DNA of 44,208 bases, from the NCBI GenBank assembly GCA_008931825.1, contig QXVZ01016491.1:1-44208 (forward strand). Reading direction: 5' to 3'. Shown in pieces: positions 1 through 12,500 of the stretch. A program made the position numbers and the translations under genes. The notes under the pieces were generated by a model. The model was not told the DNA's origin. It worked only from the letters and a program-made list of their open reading frames with translations, and searched no databases. Numbering within the stretch: the first letter of the stretch is position 1; each line of letters opens with the position of its first letter. The stretch comes from Phallusia fumigata. Its lineage: Eukaryota > Chordata > Ascidiacea > Phlebobranchia > Ascidiidae.

Positions 1-219
1 TCGCGGGTAATGTTTCTATCGGCCCGGGTTCAACAGGCGATTTCCGATCCAACTGATTTTCGTAAACCTCTCTGGGGTAAATTATTTAAACAACTGAGCA
101 ATTTCGGAGAGTTTATGCCAGTTGTTGCTAAAACAACCAGATGTCGATCCATCGATGACGCCATTGCGCTCTCGTTCCACATCAATTATAAACAACATAC
201 TTCACAAAATAAACAATGA
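1..219 (+). other. Open frame at window edge, possible terminal exon
   Basis: A frame stays open from base 1 to a stop at 217-219, with a methionine at 10. It ends in an AT-rich tract. The stretch looks less AT-rich than the intron-like sequence that follows, which is the only hint of coding. I recognise no domain. On the minus strand the same bases do not encode lectin sequence, so it is not the missing exon 2 of the neighbouring lectin copy. It could be the last exon of a gene entering from the left, or chance. Confidence 0.15.
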
Positions 220-321
220 AAAAGGAATATTTCAATTAAAAAACAACGTCTAGTCGACAAACATATTAATATTTTAAAATTTATATCACAAGATGAACAA
301 TATCAATCCCTTTTTTCCAAA

Positions 322-1845
322 CATTATACGTTCATTGCATTAAAAACCAAAACCAGAATTATAAAAAAACTTGGCCTAAATAAAAATAAGCTTACCTGGC
401 TGGTAAAGTAAGGCCTTCAAAAAGTTAAAGATTTCCGTGGTTTTGACGTTGGCTACATTAGCTTGCAAAGCAGAACATCCTGTCTCCGCTTGTGAATATG
501 AATTGATTTGGGTCGGTTCGACATAGTATTGAAATCCTTTGAAGTTGTGCCATGTTTGTCCTTTAGCAGAAACAGACAAACACAATACCAACAACAAACA
601 CGACACAATCATGTTTGTGATACAAGATAAACCAAGCGTGTTGCTTCTGAAAATAAAATTGAGTTAAAATTATAGCGGTCTCTAAGTAGTTTAAGTCCCA
701 AGTTAAGGCCCCCATACTTCTCCGTAGTTTAAATTTTTGTCGTAATTTAGTATGCCATGTTTGCTGGTGGCCCACCGGCCTATCTGAAACTATTTCTTGG
801 ATCATAACGCAGGCAGTAATGGCGTTAAGTGCTGCTTTGCACATGAAAACGCTTAACAAAATAGACAAGGAAGCTAGTCTGCGTTATTTTTCTCAGATAT
901 ATATATGCACCACATAGCGTTTATAGCCTAACCGTCGCTGGGTAAACTGCAATAAAAACACACAAATTTAACCACAATCGATACTTTCTTTGAACACCTT
1001 CTACTACAAATATTCAAGCGCGGCAACTCTTGGCTGAGAAAGTGCAAAGTTTTCTCCCAGTTAGTCCAACTTTTCTACAGTTTCAGTGCACAATTGTGTA
1101 TAATTCAGACCGATTCAGCTTTTGAACCATGGTGAATCATGAATACAAAGGACTATATTGAAACCACGTAATTTATAGTCTGCAAGTGCATGATTTAACA
1201 ATAGATCGTTAACTGTGTTGGATATTAAAACCAAACAGAAGACAAGGACAGGTTTTGACAATGACCGCGGATGTTCACTGCTACTAAACTGACGACGACC
1301 TTAATAATTTCCCTGCGTCAGAAACTTACTGATGAGCATTGTGTGTGTCTATTTAGAATTACTGATGAGCATTGTGTGTATTTCGGTAACCATGACTGGC
1401 AGTTGACCGACAGATTGTCTTAAATTGCAAATTGCAATCAAATCAAGTTGGACTTAAATGCCTTGCCAGGTGCCGTTCGAACCGGTAATTTCACCGGTAA
1501 GATTTATTCGCCCCTTTTTTTACCGTATGTCAGAAACTTAATCGCCCCAATTTTCGAGATCTGTGCAACGATTTACCACGGATGCATTGTGTGTCGCACT
1601 ATATGTTACGTTATTGTTGGTACTTGATTGATTGTGACCCATCATTTAACAGTGCCTCATCAATTGTGATTGCCAGCTGGGTAATACCTTAAGGCTGATT
1701 CACACCAGATGCGTTTTACGGTTGCGGTACGGTTTTTGATCTCGCGGCAAGCAGCGGGGCACTTACACCAGCCAGAAGCAAAGGCTATCTATCAAACATA
1801 AAACACTTTGGCCGTGTCTGGTAGATAGTTGAGTCTTTTTTTCTT
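322..1845. repeat. Tandem segmental duplication, copy 1 (lectin 5' region)
   Basis: This stretch is nearly identical to 3568-5017. It covers the end of lectin intron 1, exon 1 and over 1 kb of upstream sequence. Copy 1 carries an internal short duplication near 1345-1385 (the words around ACTGATGAGCATTGTGTGT appear twice) and about 70 bases near 1724-1785 that copy 2 lacks. No n marks either boundary, unlike the other duplications here, so a real tandem gene duplication is plausible. Confidence 0.85.
396..612 (-). CDS. C-type lectin copy 1, first coding exon only (partial)
   Basis: This exon encodes 72 residues: a signal peptide (hydrophobic run after MIVSCLLLVLCL, likely cleavage after SVSAKG) and the start of a C-type lectin fold (WHNFKGFQYYVEP, then GCSALQANVANV). 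It ends at a consensus donor, CAG|GTAAGC, in phase 1. It differs from copy 2 at one residue (Asn for Thr in the segment IF-N-FLKALL). The sequence homologous to copy 2 stops at about 322, and no lectin exon 2 can be found in the remaining 320 bases. Either exon 2 lies beyond the window edge after a longer intron, or this is an orphan exon. The gene is in head-to-tail tandem with the copy at 3858-2563. Confidence 0.6.
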
Positions 1846-2562
1846 CGACAGATGGCTGCTGTTTACTCAAACAAAAGTTTGCTCATCAGGACAAAATGTG
1901 TTTTCCACAAAAAGGTCGTTTATTAGTTACAAACAGTAACGACATTTTTCAGTTTACGAGCAATCGAAAAACATTGTTGAAATAGAAACAAAGTGCGACG
2001 TAAGTTATAAAAAATGACAAACGATATTGCTCGCACAATGTTGGTCTCCTTTCGAGCATTTGGCGTTTATCAAGCAGTGTCTGATGTTACGCCATCCAAA
2101 TTTGACGTTTGCTGGACTTGTTTTAATCATTATTTTTGCTTTAATTTAATATAACGCCACCTTCCAACATTTTTACTACTTTGAGTAAAATGATATAACT
2201 TTAATAAACGTCTTTCGAACAACCTACACAAAATTTTATTGCGTAAATACCGCAACTTAATTGCCTATATGTTGACTCGCGCTCTTATCTTCGAACCTCG
2301 CTGAAGTTTCGTTTCTGCAAAGAAAAGATTCGTCACTACCCATAAGTGAAGACTGGTGGTTCCCAAAGTCCTTTTCCGTGATGGGCATTTAAATAAATCA
2401 CTGAAGTTACGATGCACTGATTAAAATAAACAAGTAACATAACAAATGAGCGTAAATGTTTGGGCTGACATTGTTTTTTCCTCCTCGGTTTGGTCACAAT
2501 AACTAGCCTACACTTAAAAAGTTTTAAAAAGTCTTGAAACCGTCCAACATACTAATAATGAG
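1846..2562. other. Intergenic, nothing recognised
   Basis: This is AT-rich sequence between the upstream flank of lectin copy 1 and the stop codon of lectin copy 2. It should include the 3' untranslated region of copy 2. I see no exon, RNA gene or repeat structure. Confidence 0.4.
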
Positions 2563-3858
2563 TCACATTGTCAGGTCTTTAACGATTTTTTGGACGCATA
2601 TACACCTCTTACGTTTTCGTAATGTCACCATCACTATGACGATGCTAATTATGATGAGAATGGTGGCACAAGTTGCAGAGAAAATGATAAAGACGATCTT
2701 GATTACCTCCGTAACACCTGGAAAATAGTTTTACTAAACGTAACAATCCATTAATTTACCAATAATTAGGCTGTGCGCCTGGCCTACAAGCACAAAGTCG
2801 AATCGAAACCAACTTTAAAGACTTGAATTCCAATGTTTCGAATCTTAAAGCGTACATGTTGATGTTTCCGCTAGCACGACCGCTTCTGGGCTATTTTTAC
2901 AAATGACTTCGCGGATGCAGAGATGGATAATAAACAGTAGTATATTTTAATTACCTGATTTGTTAGTAAGCGTGGGATTAATATATGAAGTAATTGGTTC
3001 TGAAGATGGTACAATGATGGTGGATGCTCTGGTAACTAATGCCATGGTACTGTTTCTGACTGGTTTATTGAACTGCGATTTGGTGGTTGCTGTGGAAGAA
3101 AAAAAATCGTTACGTTTGTAACATTAGCCTAAATTTAAGTTAAGTGAATTTTAAAATCAGCCATTAGTTTAAGCTAAGGCACTTTGATGTTTACCAACTG
3201 CCGCTATTGAATTTCGCTAACCTGTAATCCTCTTCTCGCAAATGTATCTAGCTCTGTGGTTTGTACATGCTACGTCGAACCATCCGTATGATGTGGATGG
3301 AGCGGGGACATTTTTAAAACTCATTATAACGCAGTTTTCATTTCCGCCTTTGTTATTAGGTTGTCCGTGGTTCCACATGGCAACCGGAACTGAAACCTCG
3401 CTTCCGTCATTCCATTGAAACTTGTTGGTGCTTTCGTTTCTTTTTGCACCGATGTAAAACGAGTAAAGTTCATCTGAAATACTCAAAACAGGGTAATGGA
3501 AGTTGTTCCACCCTCCAACTCTTGACAGACTGAACACAATCTGTGTTTTACGACAGCATTATAAGATTTAATACGTTCATCGCATTAAAAACCAAAAGCA
3601 GAATTATAAAAAAAACTTGGCCTAAATAAAAATAAGCTTACCTGGCTGGTAAAGTAAGGCCTTCAAAAAGGTAAAGATTTCCGTGGTTTTGACGTTGGCT
3701 ACATTAGCTTGCAAAGCAGAACATCCTGTCTCCGCTTGTGAATATGAATTGATTTGGGTCGGTTCGACATAGTATTGAAATCCTTTGAAGTTGTGCCATG
3801 TTTGTCCTTTAGCAGAAACAGACAAACACAATACCAACAACAAACACGACACAATCAT
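2563..3858 (-). CDS. Membrane-anchored C-type lectin, copy 2
   Basis: Modelled exons are 3858-3642, 3518-3222, 3089-2955 and 2717-2563, totalling 804 bases (267 residues). Residues 1-18 are a signal peptide. Residues 21-168 are a C-type lectin domain with four expected cysteines (C46, C135, C157, C166), the FYIG core strand, QPN at 125-127 at the calcium/sugar position, and WFD at 152-154 (the WND-like motif). NES at 100-102 is a glycosylation sequon. Residues 172-216 form a Ser/Thr-rich stalk. About 222-247 is a transmembrane helix followed by RKRKR and a short tail, giving a type I cell-surface protein. The exon 2 start is uncertain: the stronger acceptor at 3541 gives the wrong phase, so I used AG at 3520-3519. 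A small frameshift is the alternative. The sugar bound is not predictable. Confidence 0.8.
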
Positions 3859-5017
3859 GTTTGTGATACAAGATAAACCAAGCGTGTTGCTTCTGAAAAT
3901 AAAATTGAGTTAAAATTATAGCGGTCTCTAAGTAGTTTAAGTCCCAAGTTAAGGCCCCCATACTTCTCCGTAGTTTAAATTTTTGTCGTAATTTAGTATG
4001 CCATGTTTGCTGGTGGCCCACCGGCCTATCTGAAACTATTTCTTGGATCATAACGCAGGCAGTAATGGCGTTAAGTGCTGCTTTGCACATGAAAACGCTT
4101 AACAAAATAGACAAGGAAGCTAGTCTGCGTTATTTTTCTCAGATATATATATGCACCACATAGCGTTTATAGCCTAACCGTCGCTGGGTAAACTGCAATA
4201 AAAACACACAAATTTAACCACAATCGATACTTTCTTTGAACACCTTCTACTACAAATATTCAAGCGCGGCAACTCTTGGCTGAGAAAGTGCAAAGTTTTC
4301 TCCCAGTTAGTCCAACTTTTCTACAGTTTCAGTGCACAAATGCGTTCAGACCGATTCAACTTTTGAACCATGGTGAATCATGAATACAAAGGACTATGGT
4401 ATTGAAACCACGTAATTTATAGTCTACTAGTTCCTGATTTAACAATAGATCGTTAACTTTGTTCGATAATAAACTTTCATGCATAAAATTTAACACCAAA
4501 CAGAAGACAAGGACAGGTTTTGACAATGACCGCGGATGTTCAGCTGCTACTAAACTGACGACGACCTTAAAAATTTCCCTGCGTCAGAAACTTACTGATG
4601 AGCATTGTGTGTATTTCGGTAACCATGACGGGCAATTGACCGACAAATTGTCTTAAATTGCAAATTGCAATCAAATCAAGTTGGACTTAAATCCCTTGCA
4701 AGGTGCCGTTCGAACCGGTAATTTCACCGGTAAGTTTTATTCGCCCCCTTTTTTACCGTATGACAGAAACTTAATCTCCCCAATTTTCGTGATCTGTGCG
4801 TCGATTTACTACGGATGCATTGTGTGTCGCACTATGTTACACTATTGTTGGTACTTGATTGATTGTGACCCATCACTTAACAGTGCCTCATCAATTGTAA
4901 TTGCCAGCTTGGTAATACCTTAAGGCTGATTCACACCAGATGCGTTTTACGGTTGCTATGTATCAAACATAAAACACTTTGGCCGTGTCTGATAGATAGT
5001 TGAGTCTTTTTTTTTGC
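3568..5017. repeat. Tandem segmental duplication, copy 2 (lectin 5' region)
   Basis: This is the partner of 322-1845. It includes lectin exon 1 and upstream promoter-proximal sequence. Homology stops around 5017, just after a T run. An open frame at 3809-4114 (minus strand) is conserved between copies only because the DNA is duplicated. It runs through the upstream region in a different frame from the lectin. Confidence 0.85.
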
Positions 5018-6238
5018 GCGTTGTTTGTAGCCGGCGTCATTTTAAATCTCAGTCTTTCAAGCCCTGTTAATAGGTGCGACGCTGCGTTGACTGGAGCTGA
5101 TTAATGTGTATACTACCGACCTCTGCAAAAAAGCTACTTTAAGTATTGCGAGGTAATACGCGTTGTGACACTTAGTTACTAAACTTATGCAAGTACGATC
5201 ACTGCATAGGGCAGGAACAACCCTTCTGCACTGTTTTGTACGGTTGCATTTGGCTCGTTAGTAAACATTTTGGAGTTACACCTCTTCAAAAATTTTGAAA
5301 ATCTAACTCAAACGAAAAAACTCACCGGGATCAGACCCAGTGCTCCTCAACGAAGCCCATGTTACATTTTAGGTGTAAAAATTCAATTGCCAGCGAATTA
5401 AAAGGAGCGGCCATCTTTTGCGAAAAGAAAAACACGGGCTAAAAAAGATTGAGAACCTCTGCTACAGCAAAACTGGAAATCTCAACAACTTTATTGGTGG
5501 ATTTGTAAGTGATACAGTGCATTTGAAACACATAAGGATTACCGTTTGAAAACAAATGCAAAAAGACAATTCACGCGCTATAGAATGTAGCCACTGAAGG
5601 TCATACTGAAGAGTGTTTTCTTTTCTTTAACGCAAGTCGTGGGGCAGACGAAGACATCGACATGTGTTATAATAACCGTAAACCCGCTTTAAATGAAGTA
5701 TTACCGGGATGTACTCGTGCTGAGAGGGATATTGCAACATAACAAAGCAGTGCGTAAGCGTAGAAAGGTTTAAGTTGGGGGCGAGAGTAGAAATGCAACA
5801 ATTTTTATGGAAAACGGGCGCATAAGCTAAAGAACTTTGAAAACTACTGTTTTAAGGCAGCCAAAAGCAATTGTTGCGGCATTTAGGCATAAAAATATAT
5901 TTTCTTAAACGGCCTGGTGACAATAAACGTAAACTTTGCAAAACGCACGTCATGGCATTGAAAACACAAATGCACTTTAAAAGTGTTGCATTCATATTTT
6001 ACTACAAACAACTTAGGGAACGTGTTTTACATCTAGTGTTTACCTTTTGTTTACAACATGGTGCAAGGTTGTAATAAAACAAGCGTAAAAAGAAAGCAAC
6101 TTTTTCATAGACTCATGAAAATAAAGCCAAGCGACATAATGTAAAATAAATTTATAATTACAAAAATTACAAATCCAACTCCCAACTCTAAACAAAATTT
6201 GCAAACTTCGGTGAAACACGAACGAATCTTTTTGTCAA
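5018..6238. other. Intergenic, no gene recognised
   Basis: I see no supported exon here. On the minus strand around 5330-5385 there is a short tRNA-like fragment: a D-arm-like stretch, then GGGTCTGATCCC inside a 7-bp stem, followed by a T run. It has no room for an anticodon arm. The rest looks like ordinary intergenic sequence. Confidence 0.35.
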
Positions 6239-6244
6239 TTTATT
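6239..6244 (-). terminator. Candidate polyadenylation signal of GPAT4-like gene
   Basis: The minus strand reads AATAAA about 330 bases downstream of the GPAT4-like stop codon. This is a reasonable 3' UTR length. Position is the only evidence. Confidence 0.45.
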
Positions 6245-6573
6245 GGTTTGTTATCCTTTTATGCATAAATTTTAAGAAACCTGCGGCGCATATTGCACAT
6301 AGCTTTTTTAGCATTAAAATCCAAAGTTTTGCGTTGCAGATGTTGTACAAAAAGCCCCATTTTTGACATAGTTGCACCGATATAACCACCACAAGCACAA
6401 AATTTAAATTTAGGCTTATGTGAACATGTTCCCTTGAGGCGTTTGAAAATCCTGGGAAGGGATATTTTGCGTAAACAGGCAGAAAAGGAATCAACAAAGC
6501 CGGAGTTTGTGTGATTTCAAACAACCCAACTTAGTCGCAAAGAAATTAATTAATCCTATAACGTGAAAAAACG

Positions 6574-9500
6574 TTACGCAGGTATTTCGCCATTATGCCG
6601 CAATCTCAGGCCTTCAGTTTCTTCACTTTCCGCTGAAACTTCTTGCGCCTCATCACCGACGCTTGTTTGTTCGTCTCGGGTTTCTTCGTCGCTCTCATCG
6701 GATGCATGCGAGTCGGATGAGAGCTCGGTTTGCTCGATTTCAATCTCTTCCGTCGAGAGGTTAAACCTGACGCGCTTCACGTGATGGTGATCATGATCAA
6801 GGTCATCACATTCCCCGTAAAGGTCACCCAGTTCCTTCTGCTTCTCGCGCAAATACGATTCCTTTACTCTCATTCGTTTTAGCTGTCCGTCCCTGAGACA
6901 TAGAAATATTTAGAAATAGTCATCCAACACGTAACCATTTCTTTTGTCCTCTTTGGGCGGATCAACACATAATTGTTGTGCTTATCATGTGTCCGCCGTT
7001 GAGCCGCGTGATAAAAATTGTATCATGTTCTTTATTTAAACAATCCTTGATGACTATTTGGGTTTCCTCTTCGACTTTTCCAGTGGATTGCAAAAAAATA
7101 ATAATAAATGACTCACGTGGTTGTTTAGGGTGAAAAAGATCTGTCAGTTCCCTACGTTTTAGTCATCCAGATTCCCGTTAGGTACATTTAGAACACTTTC
7201 GGAAATAGAAAACTTTACCCAAAACTTGTGTCAGTTAGATAAAGTGACAAATTTAACGTGTTTTCTGGTGCTTTATTGTCTAATTCTTCAGATACAAGCC
7301 ACACCACTTGAATAGTATGGATGGGCGAAAAACTGCAAGTATCTGTTTGGCGGAGCACCGAGCATCTTGATTTTCATCTCGTTTAGGTGCTCGGTCGAGC
7401 ATACTCTTGGTATTATGACGTCACGCATACATGACGTAACAAAAGATTGGTCGCCACCTACATTGTTTAGAACTTTGGAAAGGGAAATGACAATGCAAAA
7501 AGTGCTTAAAGATGCAGGCAACTCTTTTATCATTATGCTTGACCGAGCACGTGGTTTGGCCGCAAAAAATTACCGGGTACAATTTTGCCGCTGGGACCTT
7601 AACTCAGTCGTTAGTAATTTTGTGACCCTACTTTGCCGCCTCAACTTACCAGACACAATCGACGAGACCGCCCTTTCTCGCAATCACCGATTTTACCCGC
7701 TCCGCAAACTGCACGGCTGTTTCCTCGGGTTCACGCTTCATCGCAGGCAAGTACCAAACGTCAGCCACGATCGCCCAACTGGTCATAACGACCAGCAAGT
7801 ATTGCAACATACTGTGTTTCGAACTGTTCCAGAAAGCGTCGCCAAACCACGGGTTGTACTGGAACAAAAGAAAACCATAGAACGTGTTTTCGTTTTTGTA
7901 AGAGTTTGTGCAGAAATATATCATTTTTTGAAAAGGAACTAATATCGCAGTTTCAGCAGTAGTTACCTAAGGTAATGTTATAAGCGTAAAACAAAATGAA
8001 CCGATTTTCTACGCCAAGGTTTCATTACAAGGGCTTTTAAAGAAATGTAAACAATTTTTTTCGTTTGTAATTTTTACTCTGAATAACTGTCGGTCTTAAA
8101 ATTTGACCTTTTGTGGGCTTGCTAGTCAGCTAATAGATCATCGAGGGCTATTTCTCTATGATGTCTACTTTTCCAATACCTTTGAGGAATTTGATAAATT
8201 ATTTATGAGCAAACGGTGCAAGCAAACGACATTATCACAGAGCAACAAAGTGAAAGTCTAAAATTATCACCCCAAAGACCAGTTGAATGTCAAACACCAA
8301 AACGATTTAAGCCGTTCCAGCTCAACAGATTCACACCGACAAGTACCTTGATTGCGACAGGATAAATGGTCGTTGGCATTTCGAACGAGCCCTTTTTGAA
8401 CATCATCACCGACGTATTATTGATACAAGTTCCTTCGGGAAAGAGCAAGACCGGAAAGTTGTTCAAGTCACTGACGTGCTCCATGATTCGCTTGGAAACA
8501 AACTGACGATCTCGCACTTCGGAACGCTCGAACCAGACGTGTTTCGTCGCCCTGGACATGATTCGCATGATTCCACCTGAACATTTATGCAAGTTTAGTT
8601 CGAAGCGATCATGTCAAATTAAAAAAGCAGTTCTAAACATTTTAGGTTGACAGTACGCTAAGCAAAATGTGTGGTATGAAGTGTTAATAATTTTAAGCAT
8701 TGTTTAAAATGGGTTTTTGAGGTTCAAGAGAACCCAACGGAAATGTCAAATGTTCCATATCATGTAAAAAAAATGTTAGAACCTTGTTGCGCAAAATACA
8801 CAATTCAAAACATGCCCGTTGATAACTCTAGAGACGGCTGATATACGTAACTAACATTTCTTCCTTGCACCAAACACTGAAACTTCCCGCTTTAAAGTCC
8901 TTAATAACGACTCAACAATAAATGGTAGATTAATAACCTTCAGACGAAATACCGAAAGCAGAGGTGGACTTTAGACACCTTGTAAACCAATAAAAAATGT
9001 AGACTTACGCACACATAATATATCATGCGGTATTAGTTGGGCAGGTCATAGATCAAACTTTATAACATCTTGGATGATGTACGCTTACAGGACGATTCTA
9101 AAAGGCGGTAATGGCGCAGAGACACGCAGGTGGTTAACGGGCAATTGAACGCACAAAGTTTTAGAAATTATCAAGGCCTTCACATGTTAATCTGGATTTT
9201 TATAGAATACACATAATAAACTGGGACCATCACAAATATGGTCAAACGGCTGTGGCACCCACGCACGTTTAGTTGCTAAGCCTGTCGGACAAGATCAGTT
9301 AGAATCAAGAAAATTTTAGCATCACATTTCAATCTTGTGAAAGAAAATAGGTTTCATTAATTTGTTGACATTAAAAAAACAGTGAAGTATTGTGTGACAT
9401 TATACGTATGCTCGCGACGTGGGAAGGTTTTTCAAATTACATATCACTTAGGGTTTACTGTTTAAGTTTCAGGAAATTACAAGCTAGTTGTGACAAAACT

Positions 9501-12500
9501 ACAACCACCTACATTGTAACATTGCTATTTAATCTCAACACTGTGCAAAGAATTAAGCTCACAAGATGTTTGATTTCATGAGACTCCCAGCACTGAAAAG
9601 TGATTGCAGACACTTGCAATGTAGCACTTGACCATGAAGATAAAGACAAACCTTACTTGATGTATTTATAAGATAGTGGCAATTTACCTAGAAATCCTCC
9701 ATGTATCTGCCCTAAAACAGCGTAGGGTCGATCTTGCATCAGAACTGCTGCATCAAGGGTTGTGGTATGATTGGCAACACAGATACCACCTGGTTTCGGC
9801 ATGTTCTCCCTAAACATTATGGTAAATTTAGCAAAAATAAATTAGTCACTAAATCTCTCATACACACTGAGTTCCATCAAGTTTATTTCTTGAGACTTGT
9901 GTACAGACACTTGATCAGCACAATAAGATATATAGTTATGATATAAAACAAAAAACACTAACCTGTCATGATAAGTAACCACAGCTGACAGAGCACGACA
10001 AATGATTCGAAATCCAACAACATTTACATAGTATCCCATTTTCCTTTTGAAGCTAAATGGGAAAAAGTTTTGAACCATAAAGTACTGACTGGGACACGAA
10101 ATTTTGCACAAAAAACGTTTTAAAAGTTTTATCTCAATAAAAAAGATAGGGAGTAAACTAATCAAATCACAGCTTTACACTCAATACTTCTGTAAATGGT
10201 AAGAGATGCAATAAACTAGCTCACTACATAATACATATTAGTCATAAAAGTGTTGCATCGAAATACAATTGCACAAGATGTTTGCAACCAACCTGGAATC
10301 GGAAAGTGCTGCAAGGGGAAGCATGGTGCATAGAATCCATGATAAGGCAAAGACTGTGATGACAAGCCTAATAATGTAAAAAACCATGGGTAGGAATAGA
10401 GAAACTATCATTGCTGTGATGGAGTTTTGTAAGGTAGCATGGGTAAGTTTGTTTGAGTAACTTCAAATGTTGCATAAAATATTTGGGCAAACAATGTCTT
10501 TATGTTACAGTTGTCCTTCCTTTACAAATTGTGGCAAGTATGTGACACTTTTTGACACTGTCTTCAGCTGGTCTTGGGTTTGGCAAAAGATTAACTTGGG
10601 TATGGGTACAAAGGTCAGAAAAAGTGCTTTGCCATGCATGTTGATGGATTTGACTTATACCTGATACAGTGGGCAATTCTTTTTACACAGTTAATTACAT
10701 TATTTTATTTTAATATTTTGCTACAAAAAGAAAGCCAAACACCCTGAAATAACAAGCTGATTTTATAATATAATTCCTAAATCATACATTTTTAGGACAT
10801 TTATATCACTCCAAACCGTACCATCTGGGTTCAAATCTATCACTATTCTCATTTGACACATTGTTGGTTTTAAACATACCTGAGTGGAAACAAAATGCAA
10901 TAGCGTAGAAGAACACCAACCAACCACAGAATGGAGAGTCGGACACTAAAAAAACATGAAAATGTTTGATATAAAGCAATAAAAAATGCTGTGATAAATA
11001 CTGTTGTGTATCAAAGTTACAGAATTATCATTAGGAGATAATGAGTACACAAGCTTATCCCAATTGAGCCGCCTAGATAAGAACAATTAAACACGAAAGA
11101 GTGGGACAATAGTGACCTTCATTAATGGTCCACCCCAGCTTTTGCTAACTAGGCTTCCAATTGTGGACAGGTTAGTTGTGATTTCTACATTAAACTTTTA
11201 CCTACAATTTGATTGAAAAACGGAAATGGTTTTACTGGCTTTATTACAGCTTGGTTTCTTGCTGTGTAAAACCGCTCAGTGTTAACTGTTTATTCTCTTC
11301 GGTAATTAATTAACTATCAATAAATTGCTAAAAATATCTCTGATAAAAATACATTGTTGTGTGTTATAGGATACAGCACTTTAAACTCCAACGGACTAGG
11401 CAAACACAAGGGTCAAAGGTTGATACAAAGCCAATCATGCACTTCTTATATCACCAGACAACAAACATAACACATGCAGCATAAAACAAAAGACAAACAG
11501 CCAATAATAAAACAATCACCAACGACAGAGGAGATTTGATGCAAAATTACCAAATGTCGGGGCATTTTGAAGGAAGGCAGTTGGGTTTCCTGATGAGGGT
11601 GAATGAATGAAAAGGAAGTGATAGTGTTAAAATAGAGAAAGAAACTTTCACAATTTTTATTCTGTACATACAAAAAGCTGTGCATTTAGATTTTGGTTTG
11701 TGACACTGGTACATAAGTGTCTCCAGTGAGGTTTACAAAGAAAAATTTGAAAAGCTGATTTAAGACAGCTTGTGAATTTTGAGAAGCTAACTGACGATTC
11801 AAAAAAAGTTGACCACATAGTTTTGTGGCCAATATGGCTTCAGCTAAATGAATAATTTTGTCTTGTATTGAATAAACCTCTGGCCCTGGTTAACACAAAA
11901 ACAATAAATTATTCAATATTTAAATAAAAATGAAGCTTACACAGAAAAAAACATTTATAAAACAGGTCAAAAACCGCAAAAGGGAAAGGAGATTTTGATT
12001 TACAAAAGTATAAAAATAGGCCACTAAAAAACTTGAACACAAAATGAAACTCATGAAATAAGTCTGGTTGTACATGCAAAAAAACTCTTAGTAAATTCAC
12101 ATATATTTGCAGGCATCTACAAAAAAAACAATAATGTGCTGGCAACATCAACTGTGGACCATAATTATTAATTAACACGGAAATGGCAACTTCAAAACAA
12201 TAAAAAAATTAGGCAGGTAATTGATTGTTTTTTCACACACATAAATTAATTAGTTCATATGAACCACAAACTATTAAACATTAATAAGTCTATAATTTTT
12301 CAAACACAGGACTACTCAATCAAGATTTAGTGTCCTTAACACTTTTAATATTCTGTAAAGATGTGAGAAAAAACAAAACTTTACTTTGCAATTGTTCTGG
12401 ATCTTTCATTTAGCATCAGGACAATGTCCTCATACAATTTGTTCAAAATATTACAATATTTATTAAAAACAATTATAAACCATGGTTTTGGACATGACAT

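Noticed and set aside
563-868. 101-codon minus-strand open frame upstream of lectin copy 1, identical at 3809-4114
   Set aside because: Its conservation is explained by the DNA duplication. It overlaps the lectin start in another frame and has no recognisable domain.
5330-5385. Possible minus-strand tRNA with T-arm-like stem and T-run terminator
   Set aside because: A D-arm-like word and a T-arm-like stem are almost adjacent with no anticodon arm and no acceptor stem. Too weak to annotate as a tRNA.
7367-7942. 191-codon plus-strand open frame, the longest in the window
   Set aside because: Its right half is the antisense of GPAT4 exon 11 (7650-7858), which fits the family perfectly on the minus strand. 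The left half shows no domain and no splice-site support.
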